Positions 7,343-14,410 of a stretch of DNA of 19,272 bases are shown in pieces. The translations under genes and the position numbers were made by a program. The notes under the pieces are model-generated. The model did no database searches and was not told the DNA's origin. It saw only the letters and a list, made by a program, of their open reading frames with translations. The stretch comes from Laceyella putida (GTDB taxonomy: Bacteria; Bacillota; Bacilli; Thermoactinomycetales; Thermoactinomycetaceae). How positions within the stretch are numbered: the stretch's first letter is position 1; the number at the start of each line of letters is the position of its first letter. Location of the stretch: contig NZ_JBHTBW010000065.1 in NCBI RefSeq assembly GCF_042665195.1, positions 1 to 19,272 on the forward strand. Direction: 5' to 3'.

Positions 7343-8646
7343 GATTGAAGTTTCCTCTCAATCAGGCGATGGATGCTGGCTTGCAGGCTCTCCGAAGGAA
7401 TTTCAGAAACCACCGCATCCAAGAACCCGCGGATAATCAATTTTTCAGCTTCGCGCCGGCTGATTCCACGAGACATCAGATAGTAAAGCTGAATCGGATC
7501 GATCCGACCTACACTCGCCGCATGCCCTGCAGTTACATCGTTTTCATCAATCAAGAGAATCGGGTTGGCATCCCCACGCGCATCTGGGCTTAACATCAAC
7601 ACTTTGCCCGATTGTTGGCCATCAGACTTGCTTGCTCCTTTTTCAATCTTGGTGATACTGTTCAAGATGCTGGTTGCCGAGTCTTTCATGACTGAACGGG
7701 CGTTGATGTCACTGGTCGTATGACGACCCCAGTGATGGATGGTGGAAGTGACGTTCGCTCTCATTTGATCCGTGCCCAACACAACCGTCTTCACGTTCAC
7801 GGTTCCACCCTCACCGTTCAAGTGGGTGGTATTGTCAGAGATCACGCGTCCATCGCTCAGATCAGCCACGATCCATTCCAACTGGCCATCACGGCTGACA
7901 AGGGAACGGCGATAAATGACATCGACGGTCTCTTTGCCCAAGTTGCTCACGGTCGCCACACGCACACGGGCGCCATCGCTGACAAACACTTCTATCGCGC
8001 TGTTGTTGAGAGCCGCTTCATCGCCGGGCTGCGCGATAAAGTTAGCCACAAAATCAACCCGGCTATTCGCTTCTGCCACGACAATAATATGAGGCATCAT
8101 CGCGGTATCTTTGCCAGCCAACCAGAACAAGCCTTGGAGCGGTACTTCCACTTCCACGTTGCGCGGAACGTACAGGAATGCCCCGCCACTGTTGAGTGCG
8201 GCATGAAGCGCTGCCAAACGGTGTTCATCCCGTTTGATGCCATCCGTCATGAAGTACTTCTTCACCAAAGCTTCGTTCTCGCGTGTCGCTTGGGCCAAAT
8301 CAGCGAAAAACACACCTTGCTTAGCCAGCTCATCGCTCAGTTGGCGGAAAATCACACTGCCGTTTTTCTGGACGAGAACATTGGCCTTCTCTTCATCAAA
8401 GATAAATTGACGCACATCGTCAGGCAATTCGGCGAGGGAGTGGATCGCCTTTTCTTCAATGAACGGCGCAAAGTGGGTAAAGTTCCAACGGTCGATGCTG
8501 GTGCGTTCCAACTTGGGCAATGGCAGATGAAGCGCCGCTTGGTAAGCTTCTTGGCGGACTTTGAGCATCCAGGCGGGTTCTTGCATTTTATCGGAAATGC
8601 CTTTTACAACACTTTCATCAAAAAGCACATGGGTTTCTACACTCAT
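7339..8646 (-). CDS. sufD: Fe-S cluster assembly protein SufD
   Basis: SufD is the SufB paralogue that pairs with it in the SufBC2D scaffold and is linked to iron entry. The product is 435 aa from the ATG at 8646, opening MSVETHVLFDESVV, which matches the N-terminus usual for Bacillus SufD. It shares the beta-helix core with SufB and ends with the family helix YLMSRGISRREAEKLIIRGFL; DENDVTAGHAA carries the conserved histidine. The frame is open to a GTG at 8658 (439 aa), which has AAAAGG eight bases upstream, so the start could be four codons earlier. The stop overlaps the sufS start (ATGA), and sufC ends about 15 bases upstream. Confidence 0.95.
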   Translation of the reverse strand: MSVETHVLFDESVVKGISDKMQEPAWMLKVRQEAYQAALHLPLPKLERTSIDRWNFTHFAPFIEEKAIHSLAELPDDVRQFIFDEEKANVLVQKNGSVIFRQLSDELAKQGVFFADLAQATRENEALVKKYFMTDGIKRDEHRLAALHAALNSGGAFLYVPRNVEVEVPLQGLFWLAGKDTAMMPHIIVVAEANSRVDFVANFIAQPGDEAALNNSAIEVFVSDGARVRVATVSNLGKETVDVIYRRSLVSRDGQLEWIVADLSDGRVISDNTTHLNGEGGTVNVKTVVLGTDQMRANVTSTIHHWGRHTTSDINARSVMKDSATSILNSITKIEKGASKSDGQQSGKVLMLSPDARGDANPILLIDENDVTAGHAASVGRIDPIQLYYLMSRGISRREAEKLIIRGFLDAVVSEIPSESLQASIHRLIERKLQS

Positions 8647-8661
8647 CTTTTGCACCACCCT

Positions 8662-9450
8662 TTACGCCTTTTGACCGACGGTTTCGTCTTCGATGCCCAG
8701 TTCTTCTTTTACCCAGTCATAACCTTCCGCTTCCAAACGCTCTGCCAGTTCTGGACCGCCGGACTTCACGATGCGACCTTGCATAAAGACATGCACATAG
8801 TCTGGTTTGATGTAGTTGAGCAAGCGTTGATAGTGGGTGATCATCAATACGCCCAGGTCATCGCTTAACATGGAATTGACCCCTTTGGCCACGACTTTGA
8901 GCGCGTCGATATCCAGACCGGAGTCGATTTCGTCCATGATGGCGATCCGCGGCTCCAGCATCATCATTTGCAGGATTTCGTTCCGTTTTTTCTCCCCACC
9001 AGAGAAACCTTCGTTCAGATAACGGGTGGCAAACTTTTCATCCATCTCGAGTAGGTCCATCTTTTTATCCAGCTCACGGATGAATTTCATCAAGGAAATC
9101 TCGTTTCCTTCACCGCGTTTCGCGTTGATCGAGCTGCGCAAGAAGTCGGAGTTGGTCACACCGCTCACTTCCGCCGGGTACTGCATAGCCAAGAACAGAC
9201 CGGCACGGGCGCGCTCATCCACTTCCATCTCCAATACATCTTCCCCATCGAGGGTCACTTCCCCCTTAGTCACTTCATATCGAGGATGACCCATCAACAC
9301 GGATGCGAGCGTACTTTTCCCGGTTCCGTTTGGTCCCATGATGGCGTGCACTTCGCCGCCTTTCACTTCAAGGTTGACCCCCTTTAGGATCTCTTTCCCA
9401 TCCACCGAAGCGTGCAAATCTTTTATCGTCAGTTTTGGTGCTGTCGACAT
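8662..9450 (-). CDS. sufC: Fe-S cluster assembly ATPase SufC
   Basis: An ABC-type ATPase, soluble, that powers conformational changes of the SufBD scaffold. The 262-aa protein has Walker A GPNGTGKST (39-47), the signature FSGGEKKR (149-156), Walker B IAIMDEID (169-176) and the switch histidine in MITHYQ (His206). The signature with EKKRNEILQ is characteristic of SufC rather than of transporter ATPases. The ATG has TGGAGG eight bases upstream. It is the first gene of the SUF operon and follows a leader of about 190 nt. Confidence 0.97.
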   Translation of the reverse strand: MSTAPKLTIKDLHASVDGKEILKGVNLEVKGGEVHAIMGPNGTGKSTLASVLMGHPRYEVTKGEVTLDGEDVLEMEVDERARAGLFLAMQYPAEVSGVTNSDFLRSSINAKRGEGNEISLMKFIRELDKKMDLLEMDEKFATRYLNEGFSGGEKKRNEILQMMMLEPRIAIMDEIDSGLDIDALKVVAKGVNSMLSDDLGVLMITHYQRLLNYIKPDYVHVFMQGRIVKSGGPELAERLEAEGYDWVKEELGIEDETVGQKA

Positions 9451-9481
9451 CTACTATTCCTCCATCAATTCAATACTTTAT

Positions 9482-9521
9482 ATATCTCCAACCGATCATG
9501 CGGAATATTTTCCGGAGATAT
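9482..9521 (-). other. Inverted repeat in the sufC leader
   Basis: The arms ATATCTCC (9482-9489) and GGAGATAT (9514-9521) are perfect 8-bp complements around 24 bases. Inside are two smaller, mutually competing pairings: GGAA with TTCC, and CCG with CGG. In the SUF transcript this would fold about 30 nt upstream of the sufC start. The lower arm, GGAG, resembles a ribosome binding site but is not the one used. No known riboswitch class is recognised. Confidence 0.4.
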
Positions 9522-9621
9522 GAAATGAAAGCCCATGGATGTTAAAATAAAGTGGATAAAAACCATGGGGAATTTTAAAACCAAACACGACTTGCCACCC
9601 ACATGATAACCTTAATTAGAG

Positions 9622-9642
9622 TGATTATCATATGATTCTCAT
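9622..9642. promoter_or_regulatory. Fur-like operator at the SUF transcription start
   Basis: The sequence TGATTATCA-TA-TGATTCTCA is a pair of related 9-mers. It is also an imperfect inverted repeat (GATTATCAT with ATGATTCTC, 7 of 9 positions symmetric). It contains a perfect Bacillus Fur half site (ATTATCA) and one with a single mismatch (TGAGAAT on the minus strand). A further TGATAAC lies at 9604-9610. It covers about -2 to +18 relative to the predicted SUF start. PerR or another Fur-family protein could also be the ligand. Confidence 0.4.
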
Positions 9643-9645
9643 TTT

Positions 9646-9675
9646 ATTTTACTTCACACCCATTCCCAATATCAA
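9646..9675 (-). promoter_or_regulatory. Candidate SUF operon promoter
   Basis: On the minus strand there is a -35 TTGATA (9670-9675), an 18-bp spacer and a -10 TAAAAT (9646-9651). Transcription would start near 9639, inside the Fur-like repeat, leaving a leader of about 190 nt before sufC. A second, weaker pair (TTGGTT, 17 bp, TTTTAT, nearer to sufC) is possible. Confidence 0.45.
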
Positions 9676-9812
9676 GTGAAGTTTCAAACATACCATGGGA
9701 ATCCCCTTTGTTAGGATTTCAACCAATGATTCAATTCACTCTCCATCTTGAGAAATGATACTTTTCATAATCATCCGGCGATGCTGTTCCTTTTCATGAG
9801 AGGAGAGTCAAC

Positions 9813-10016
9813 ATGAAGCCAATCCGCTGTATCGAATGTTATCGGCAACGCCCCGGTGGCCGATGCGAGTATTGCCCACTGCACAAGAAGAATCGACCGC
9901 TGTACCGCCATATCGGTGACGGCTGGTATGAGTTGCTCCCGCAGGCAAGCGCCAACGGAGAACCTGCTCTTTCCGCCGATCCCCACCCAGCGGGTCCCGC
10001 TGATGAAGATCCATAA
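9813..10016 (+). CDS. Small four-cysteine (zinc-ribbon-like) protein
   Basis: I do not recognise this 67-aa protein. It is supported as a gene by a strong ribosome binding site (GAGAGGAGAG just before the ATG) and by a hairpin terminator after the stop. The N-terminus has two CxxC pairs, Cys6/Cys9 and Cys18/Cys21, separated by eight residues, a spacing suited to binding one zinc ion. A basic stretch (PLHKKNRPLYR) follows, and then a Pro/Ala/Asp-rich tail that is probably flexible. It has no signal peptide, so it is cytosolic. A role in nucleic-acid binding or as a protein adaptor is possible but is only inference. It is divergent from the SUF operon. Confidence 0.65.
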   Translation: MKPIRCIECYRQRPGGRCEYCPLHKKNRPLYRHIGDGWYELLPQASANGEPALSADPHPAGPADEDP

Positions 10017-10047
10017 TTAAACCTTACCAGAATTCCATGAAAAAGGA

Positions 10048-10085
10048 AAACCGCGGCTTTATGAAGATGCCACGGTTTCTTTTTT
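10048..10085 (+). terminator. Terminator after the four-cysteine gene
   Basis: The stem AAACCG-C-GGC pairs with GCC-A-CGGTTT (one internal mismatch) around an 11-base loop and is followed by CTTTTTTT on the plus strand. It overlaps the last codons and stop of the convergent CPBP gene. The A-rich stretch on its left may let it work on the minus strand too. Confidence 0.65.
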
Positions 10086-10868
10086 GTGGTCTCTCCAGAT
10101 CAACCAGCATAGCGCCGCAAGCAACACTCCCGTGCAAACCACGCTTCCTTCAGCGCCAAAGGCTCCGCCGGACAGAAAAGCGGCTCCCCGCGGTCGCGAT
10201 TCCACAATCGAATGCAACTGCAACCCAGATACCTTGAACCCGTATACCGGGCCTTGGAAAAAATTCCAGGTGAAGTGAAATCCGATCGGCGCCCACAAGC
10301 CCCCCGAGACATCGCGGTAGACGCTGAAAAACAAACCCGCCAGAAACAGATTGATGATCGGCAAAACATGGTTCCACACCCCGGGATTTAGTCCATGCAA
10401 CAAAGCGAATAAGAGAGCGGACACTATCCTAGCGGTCCGCTTGTTATACCGATAACGAAGCAGCCCTTGCACATAGCCGCGCGATGCCGTTTCTTCAGAC
10501 AGTCCCACCAAAAGGAAGAGGCCGAGTGATTGCAGCGCGCTAGTCATCACCACAGGCGAAACATGCACATCTTCAAACATGATCCCGTGCGTCGCAAAGA
10601 TGATCAGCGCAACCACACTGATCATCGCGATGCCAAACCCGGCCCCTTTGGCAAATTGCCGCAGCCGATGCGCCTGACGCAATCCGAGGTTCCAACCCCG
10701 CCGTCGCTCAAACAGCCCATATAAAGAGAACACCGCCAAAATAAAGGCGATATTTTGCCAGGCCAGATTGATGCCTTCGTTTTTCGTGATCCATACGATC
10801 GGCAAGGAATACAACATCACGAAAACAAATAACAGAAACCCTTTCCCTACTAACTCCAATATTTTCAA
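10059..10868 (-). CDS. CPBP (CAAX/bacteriocin-processing) family membrane metalloprotease
   Basis: This is a polytopic membrane protein of the ABI/CPBP family, relatives of the Rce1 CAAX endopeptidase; bacterial members act in bacteriocin immunity or protein processing, and substrates are usually unknown. All three family motifs are present: SEETASR (Glu125, Glu126, Arg130), LLHGLNPG (His158) and FHFTWNF (His198, Asn202). I prefer the TTG at 10868 (269 aa): AGAGGGG lies nine bases upstream and the first membrane helix starts at once. The frame continues to an ATG at 10982 (307 aa), but that ATG has no ribosome binding site and the extra 114 bases are AT-rich like a leader. No partner gene is visible. 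Confidence 0.82.
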   Translation of the reverse strand: MKILELVGKGFLLFVFVMLYSLPIVWITKNEGINLAWQNIAFILAVFSLYGLFERRRGWNLGLRQAHRLRQFAKGAGFGIAMISVVALIIFATHGIMFEDVHVSPVVMTSALQSLGLFLLVGLSEETASRGYVQGLLRYRYNKRTARIVSALLFALLHGLNPGVWNHVLPIINLFLAGLFFSVYRDVSGGLWAPIGFHFTWNFFQGPVYGFKVSGLQLHSIVESRPRGAAFLSGGAFGAEGSVVCTGVLLAALCWLIWRDHKKETVASS

Positions 10869-11227
10869 TATATGGAACCCCTCTTTCCCAACTCGTCCCT
10901 TGACAGGAATTGAGCTTATTAATATAGAACTATAAAGTAGTCCTTGATACTTAAATTTGGTCTTTTTGGAATCAATACCCATTTTGCGATATATTCAAAA
11001 ACAACGCTACATCGCTAAATAATTATCAAAAAGTTGTTCATTTCTTATATGAAATTCAAGCGATATTCACTTGCTTAAAATACATTTTTAAGGCAGAATA
11101 TTCTATAGAAGGCGTTTTCGAAACCATGTTTCACTTTTTTATCTATCTATTCTGTCATCATCTGTTTTTTTATTTTTTTGTCATTAGCCCGTTTGGATGC
11201 AGAAGCGCACTTGTAGGAGGAATAGTT
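10869..11227. other. AT-rich intergenic region
   Basis: This 359-base stretch separates two divergent genes. It contains the possible N-terminal extension of the CPBP gene (to 10982) and a weak plus-strand promoter candidate, TTGCTT (11071-11076), 17 bp, CAGAAT (11094-11099). A very T-rich segment follows (about 11126-11185). That segment is open in the frame of the downstream gene and would encode a hydrophobic 34-residue extension, but it lacks a ribosome binding site. Confidence 0.45.
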
Positions 11228-11779
11228 ATGAAAAAAAACAATACGCTATTGTCGAGAGGCCATCTTTCCATTTTGAAATCACTTGCTTCACCCGTTGACT
11301 TTCCAAGCAAAAAAGGCTCTTCTGCAGTGATGAACAACGACCCCTACAAGAAATCTGAACGATCCTTTTTTTATGACAATAAAGTGCGGGAAAACAAGCC
11401 CACCTTCCATGTCCAACTCGACAAAAAGGATCAGGACAGATATTGCAACAGTTTCCTGAAAAAACGCATGCTCCATATCTGGAAAAAACAACGCCCTCTC
11501 ATTATCGCTGCAGCAAAATTACCGGAATCGCTTGAGGTGACCATTTTTAAGAGCGCCTATCGTGAATTGCAACCCATTTTGCTGTCCTGTTATAAAGAGG
11601 ACTTCTCTTTTCCCTTTATTCCTTTCTCTTTCTTTGGATGGTTGCAATACGTCAAATTGACCGCGCAAATCACCGATCGGCAACAAGAAGCCGCCTATTG
11701 GCAGGAAATGAGCCAGTTTTTTCAACAATGCCATAAATATCAACTACTGAATGATCTGTTCATAGAAGTGAAAAACTGA
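11228..11779 (+). CDS. Unrecognised 183-aa protein
   Basis: I do not recognise this family. The ATG at 11228 has an excellent ribosome binding site (AGGAGG, seven bases upstream), and a strong hairpin terminator follows, so the gene is very likely real. The first 75 residues are polar, basic and Ser/Asn/Lys-rich, probably disordered. From about residue 75 (RYCNSFLKKRMLHIWKKQRPLII) a helical domain with many aromatics begins, including SFPFIPFSFFGWLQYVK, and ends in a Gln-rich amphipathic segment. There is no signal peptide from this start. If translation began at 11126, a hydrophobic anchor (MFHFFIYLFCHH...) would be added, but I consider this unlikely. The gene forms its own transcription unit. 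Confidence 0.65.
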   Translation: MKKNNTLLSRGHLSILKSLASPVDFPSKKGSSAVMNNDPYKKSERSFFYDNKVRENKPTFHVQLDKKDQDRYCNSFLKKRMLHIWKKQRPLIIAAAKLPESLEVTIFKSAYRELQPILLSCYKEDFSFPFIPFSFFGWLQYVKLTAQITDRQQEAAYWQEMSQFFQQCHKYQLLNDLFIEVKN

Positions 11780-11856
11780 GCAAATGAATGGCACTTATAA
11801 CATCCTATGTTTATTCCTTTTTATTTAGTTTCGTGTAGAAAACATACCGCAGATCA

Positions 11857-11892
11857 AAGAAAACCGCCCAATCAAATTGGAGCGGTTTTCTT
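11857..11892 (+). terminator. Strong terminator after the 183-aa gene
   Basis: An 11-bp stem (11857-11867 with 11882-11892) continues, past one bulged A, into CCAAT/ATTGG around a 3-base loop. This gives about 16 bp in total. The right arm is T-rich (GCGGTTTTCTT) and the left arm is A-rich, so it may act in both directions, also ending transcripts from the CBS gene on the other strand. Confidence 0.75.
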
Positions 11893-11977
11893 GCTAGTCG
11901 TTCTTAGCGAGTGTACTTTACGAGCTTAAACGACTGTACTCCTGAGATTTTATGGAACCCCTGCCTTCCTCATTGCT

Positions 11978-12454
11978 TTACATTTGATCTGCCACTGTTT
12001 TCATATATTCTTCTTTGAAATATTCAATCACTTGTTCCATCATCACTTTTCTCGTTAAAATTCCCACAAACTTCCCTTTTATATCGATAATAGGAATATA
12101 GGATCGGTTAATCAACACCTCAAAGGCGAATGAAAATATGGAGTTGGCTAAAATACCTGAATGATTTTTATTCATCGCTTCTTGCACTTTGTACTTATTT
12201 AACTGGTTGAAGTCAATGTCATTGCCTTGGCTGATTTTAAACATGAAATCAAGAATTTCCGTTTTACTGATCAGTCCCTCAACTTGACCCACCTTATTGA
12301 TCACAGGAACCGAATTAGTCCCCTTACGTGTCAATACCAGAAGCGCTCTTTCCAGTGACCAATCCGGATCAACGACTACCACTTGCTCCTTCGGAATGAT
12401 GAAAGGGGTAATCTCGCGTTCAAACAAATAGCCGGCTTGATCTTGTTTTAGCAT
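11978..12454 (-). CDS. CBS-pair protein, DarB/CbpB-like (probable c-di-AMP sensor)
   Basis: The 158-aa protein consists of two CBS motifs (about residues 22-75 and 85-145). The first repeat, LERALLVLTRKGTNSVPVINKVGQ..GLIS, closely resembles Bacillus subtilis DarB (YkuL). DarB binds c-di-AMP and, when free, stimulates the stringent-response enzyme Rel and pyruvate carboxylase. The second repeat ends GILTRKVMMEQV. The ATG at 12454 has AGGGAG nine bases upstream; the ATG two codons earlier (12460) lies only three bases from that site and is less likely. It is a single gene with no operon partner. Another adenine-nucleotide ligand is possible. Confidence 0.8.
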   Translation of the reverse strand: MLKQDQAGYLFEREITPFIIPKEQVVVVDPDWSLERALLVLTRKGTNSVPVINKVGQVEGLISKTEILDFMFKISQGNDIDFNQLNKYKVQEAMNKNHSGILANSIFSFAFEVLINRSYIPIIDIKGKFVGILTRKVMMEQVIEYFKEEYMKTVADQM

Positions 12455-12628
12455 GTGCATAAACTCCCTTACTCTCGGTAATCAAACACAAACTACCACA
12501 GAGTAGCTTAACACGGAATATTTGGTCTCCTCTTCGCAAAAATCATTCTCCCGGAAGACCTTTCCCCAATATCCGCAAATCTAAACCGCTTCATTTGATC
12601 AATTTTGGTGAAGCGCAATTCCTTCCCC

Positions 12629-12657
12629 ATCGTACTCTGGACTTCATCCCTTGTCAA
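12629..12657 (-). promoter_or_regulatory. Candidate promoter of the CBS gene
   Basis: On the minus strand there is a perfect -35 TTGACA (12652-12657), a 17-bp spacer and a -10 TACGAT (12629-12634, 4 of 6). The start would fall near 12622, leaving an untranslated leader of about 165 nt in which I recognise no riboswitch. Confidence 0.4.
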
Positions 12658-12815
12658 CAAGCATTTCTCCACTTTAAAAAAATTAATAATCCTAACACAA
12701 CATCAACCAATTTTCTCCCATTTGTTATGTTTTTTGGTTTAATTTTAAAATATCGCCTTTCCATTTAAAAAATCCATTAAAAAACGAATGTTTTTATCCA
12801 TTCATATAATATATA

Positions 12816-12841
12816 ATCCGGTTCCATCATGGAAACCGGAT
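12816..12841 (-). terminator. Hairpin after the AhpD-like gene
   Basis: ATCCGGTTCC pairs with GGAAACCGGAT (one bulged base) around ATCAT, just past the stop at 12850. On the minus strand it is followed by an AT-rich, not purely T, stretch. It is a moderate terminator or a transcript-end stabiliser. Confidence 0.5.
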
Positions 12842-12849
12842 CTTTCAAC

Positions 12850-13200
12850 TCACGCCTGTTTAAATTCATTCAACGCGTCAATCAAAACGGTAACCGCTTG
12901 GGACATGGCCATCCCGCCCCCAAACGCGGCACTCACACCAGCCGCCTCCAACATTTCCTTGTCACTCGCTCCGTTATCCACCGCACCTTTGGCATGGTAG
13001 ATGATGCAGTATTCATCGTTGGAATAGATGCCCAGAGCCAGTGCAATGAGGTGTTTCTCTTTCAGTGACAGCTCACCTTCACTGAAACAGGCACTGGTAA
13101 ATTTGTTATAGGCACTCGCCACTTCAGGGAGATGTTTGGCCAATTGTCCAATCCCTTCTTTGTACTCATTCAAAGCTTGCTGCATCCCTTGCCCTTCCAT
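12850..13200 (-). CDS. Carboxymuconolactone decarboxylase / AhpD-like protein
   Basis: The 116-aa protein belongs to the all-helical AhpD-like family, which includes decarboxylases and antioxidant thiol proteins. It shows KEKHLIALALGIYS followed by DEYCIIYHAKGAVDNGAS and the glycine-rich AAFGGGMAMSQAV. AhpD enzymes use CxxC...H; here the first cysteine position is Asp62, leaving Cys65 and His69. A further cysteine lies at Cys38. The start at 13200 has AAGGAGG upstream; the frame stays open to 13281, but that extension includes this ribosome binding site. It resembles YurZ-type proteins of Bacillus (from memory, not checked). It lies 108 bases after the quinone oxidoreductase gene and may be cotranscribed with it. 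Confidence 0.85.
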   Translation of the reverse strand: MEGQGMQQALNEYKEGIGQLAKHLPEVASAYNKFTSACFSEGELSLKEKHLIALALGIYSNDEYCIIYHAKGAVDNGASDKEMLEAAGVSAAFGGGMAMSQAVTVLIDALNEFKQA

Positions 13201-13308
13201 TTTTGTTTCCTCCTTATCAAAAACGAATTCCGCTTCCTTGCAGGGGTACATGGCTAGTTTTTCTCCAACCGGGCAAAACATGCAAAGGAGATCACTTATG
13301 GGGATGCA

Positions 13309-14298
13309 TCACTCATCTATACGCAACACAATCTTGCCTTTGTTTTTGTTCTGTTCCATATAACGATGGGCTTCTTTCACTTCTGTCCACGGGTACACCC
13401 GGTCTATGATCGGCTTCAACTCCCCGCTGACAAAACGGGGCAACGCGAACGAAGCAAAGTCGCGGTTCAACTCTTCTTTATACGCCAATGATCGGGAACG
13501 CAACGTCGTTCCCGTGACGGTCAACCGCTTGCCTAAAATGGCCCCGATCGAAGCTTGATCCAGTTTGGTTCCTCCCAACGCGCTAATGAAGACCAAGCGG
13601 CCGCCCATTCTTAACACTTTCAGGTTTTGTTGCCAATAAGGCGCACCAACAAAGTCTAAAACGACGTCTACTCCTTGTCCGTCGGTTGCTTCAAGCACCT
13701 TGTCGCTAAACGCGCCATCGCGGTAATTAAACGCATGTTTCGCTCCCAGTCCCAAGCAAAACTTCTGTTTTTCCTCCGATCCCACCGTAACCAGCGCAGT
13801 GGCTCCCGCCGCCCGCACCAACTGGATGGCCGCCGTCCCCACGCCACTGGCCCCAGCGTGAATCAATACCGTTTCTCCTTTTTGCAAGCGGCCGATCCAG
13901 AACAAGCATTGATATGCCGTTAAAAACACCTCTGGAATGGCTGCTGCTTCCTCAAAAGAAAAATGCTCTGGAATCGGAAGCACCAATTCACCCGGAACCA
14001 CCGCGTATTCCGCATATCCGCCACCGGCCAACAGGCCAAAGACCCGGTCCCCTGGATGCCATTTTCCTTGATATTCAGCGCCCACTTCCTCAACCACCCC
14101 GGCGAATTCCAATCCCAGAATCGGACTTGCTCCAGGCGGCGGTGGATACATTCCTTCTCGTTGGGCGATATCCGCGCGATTCACTGCCGTCGCTTTGACG
14201 CGAACCAATATTTCATCTTCTCGATATGAAGGCTTAGCCACCTCTTTGATTACCAATTGATCAGCTCCACCCTTTTCCTTGACTACGACAGCTCTCAT
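13309..14298 (-). CDS. NAD(P)H:quinone oxidoreductase, PIG3-type medium-chain reductase
   Basis: A cytosolic zinc-free member of the MDR superfamily that reduces quinones or enones with NADPH. The 329-aa protein has the PIG3 signature NRADIAQREGMYPPPPGASP and GLEFAGVV in the catalytic domain. The Rossmann motif AGASGVGTAAIQL starts near residue 148. The catalytic and structural zinc cysteines of alcohol dehydrogenases are absent. The length is normal (about 325-335). The ATG has AGGGGGG about ten bases upstream. The downstream AhpD-like gene on the same strand suggests a redox-stress pair, though this is inference. The true substrate cannot be told from the sequence. Confidence 0.92.
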   Translation of the reverse strand: MRAVVVKEKGGADQLVIKEVAKPSYREDEILVRVKATAVNRADIAQREGMYPPPPGASPILGLEFAGVVEEVGAEYQGKWHPGDRVFGLLAGGGYAEYAVVPGELVLPIPEHFSFEEAAAIPEVFLTAYQCLFWIGRLQKGETVLIHAGASGVGTAAIQLVRAAGATALVTVGSEEKQKFCLGLGAKHAFNYRDGAFSDKVLEATDGQGVDVVLDFVGAPYWQQNLKVLRMGGRLVFISALGGTKLDQASIGAILGKRLTVTGTTLRSRSLAYKEELNRDFASFALPRFVSGELKPIIDRVYPWTEVKEAHRYMEQNKNKGKIVLRIDE

Positions 14299-14359
14299 AT
14301 ATATTTATCCCCCCTAATTTCAATAATGCTGAAATGGAGTGTAGAAAAACCATCCAATC

Positions 14360-14368
14360 TGTTATAAT
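14360..14368 (+). promoter_or_regulatory. Extended -10 promoter of the 93-aa gene
   Basis: TGTTATAAT is a perfect -10 (TATAAT, 14363-14368) with the TG extension two bases upstream. The 17-bp position holds only a poor -35 (TGTAGA), which extended -10 promoters tolerate. The predicted start is near 14375, giving a 35-nt leader. Confidence 0.6.
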
Positions 14369-14410
14369 ACCCTTTAGTAATATTATAAAGAAGGAAGAAA
14401 GGGAGTTAGA

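Larger units (their letters stand above)
9451..9812. other. Divergent intergenic region sufC / four-cysteine protein
   Basis: This 362-base region contains the sufC leader, the candidate SUF promoter and the Fur-like repeat. It also has three copies of the palindrome CCATGG (9533-9538, 9563-9568, 9693-9698). A weak plus-strand promoter candidate for the downstream small gene is TTCACT (9735-9740), 16 bp, GATACT (9757-9762). I see no additional gene. Confidence 0.55.
12455..12849. other. Intergenic region between CBS gene and AhpD-like gene
   Basis: These 395 bases lie upstream of the CBS gene and downstream of the AhpD-like gene, both on the minus strand. They hold the candidate CBS promoter, a run of AT-rich sequence (about 12670-12815) and the hairpin that follows the AhpD-like gene. 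I see no supported gene. Confidence 0.5.

Noticed and set aside
7720..8868. Open frame of 382 codons on the plus strand, opposite sufD and sufC
   Set aside because: It runs antisense across two well-supported genes and their junction, with no ribosome binding site and no recognisable domain.
9748..9771. TTGAGA and CATAAT as promoter of the four-cysteine gene
   Set aside because: The spacer is only 12 bp, too short for sigma-A; the TTCACT/GATACT pair is spaced better, though weak.
12786..12802. AAAAAC-GAAT-GTTTTT as a second terminator after the AhpD-like gene
   Set aside because: Almost entirely A-T pairs, too weak to stand as an intrinsic terminator.
13201..13281. N-terminal extension of the AhpD-like protein containing two extra cysteines
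   Set aside because: The extension covers the strong AAGGAGG site that sets the start at 13200, and its own ATG has no ribosome binding site.
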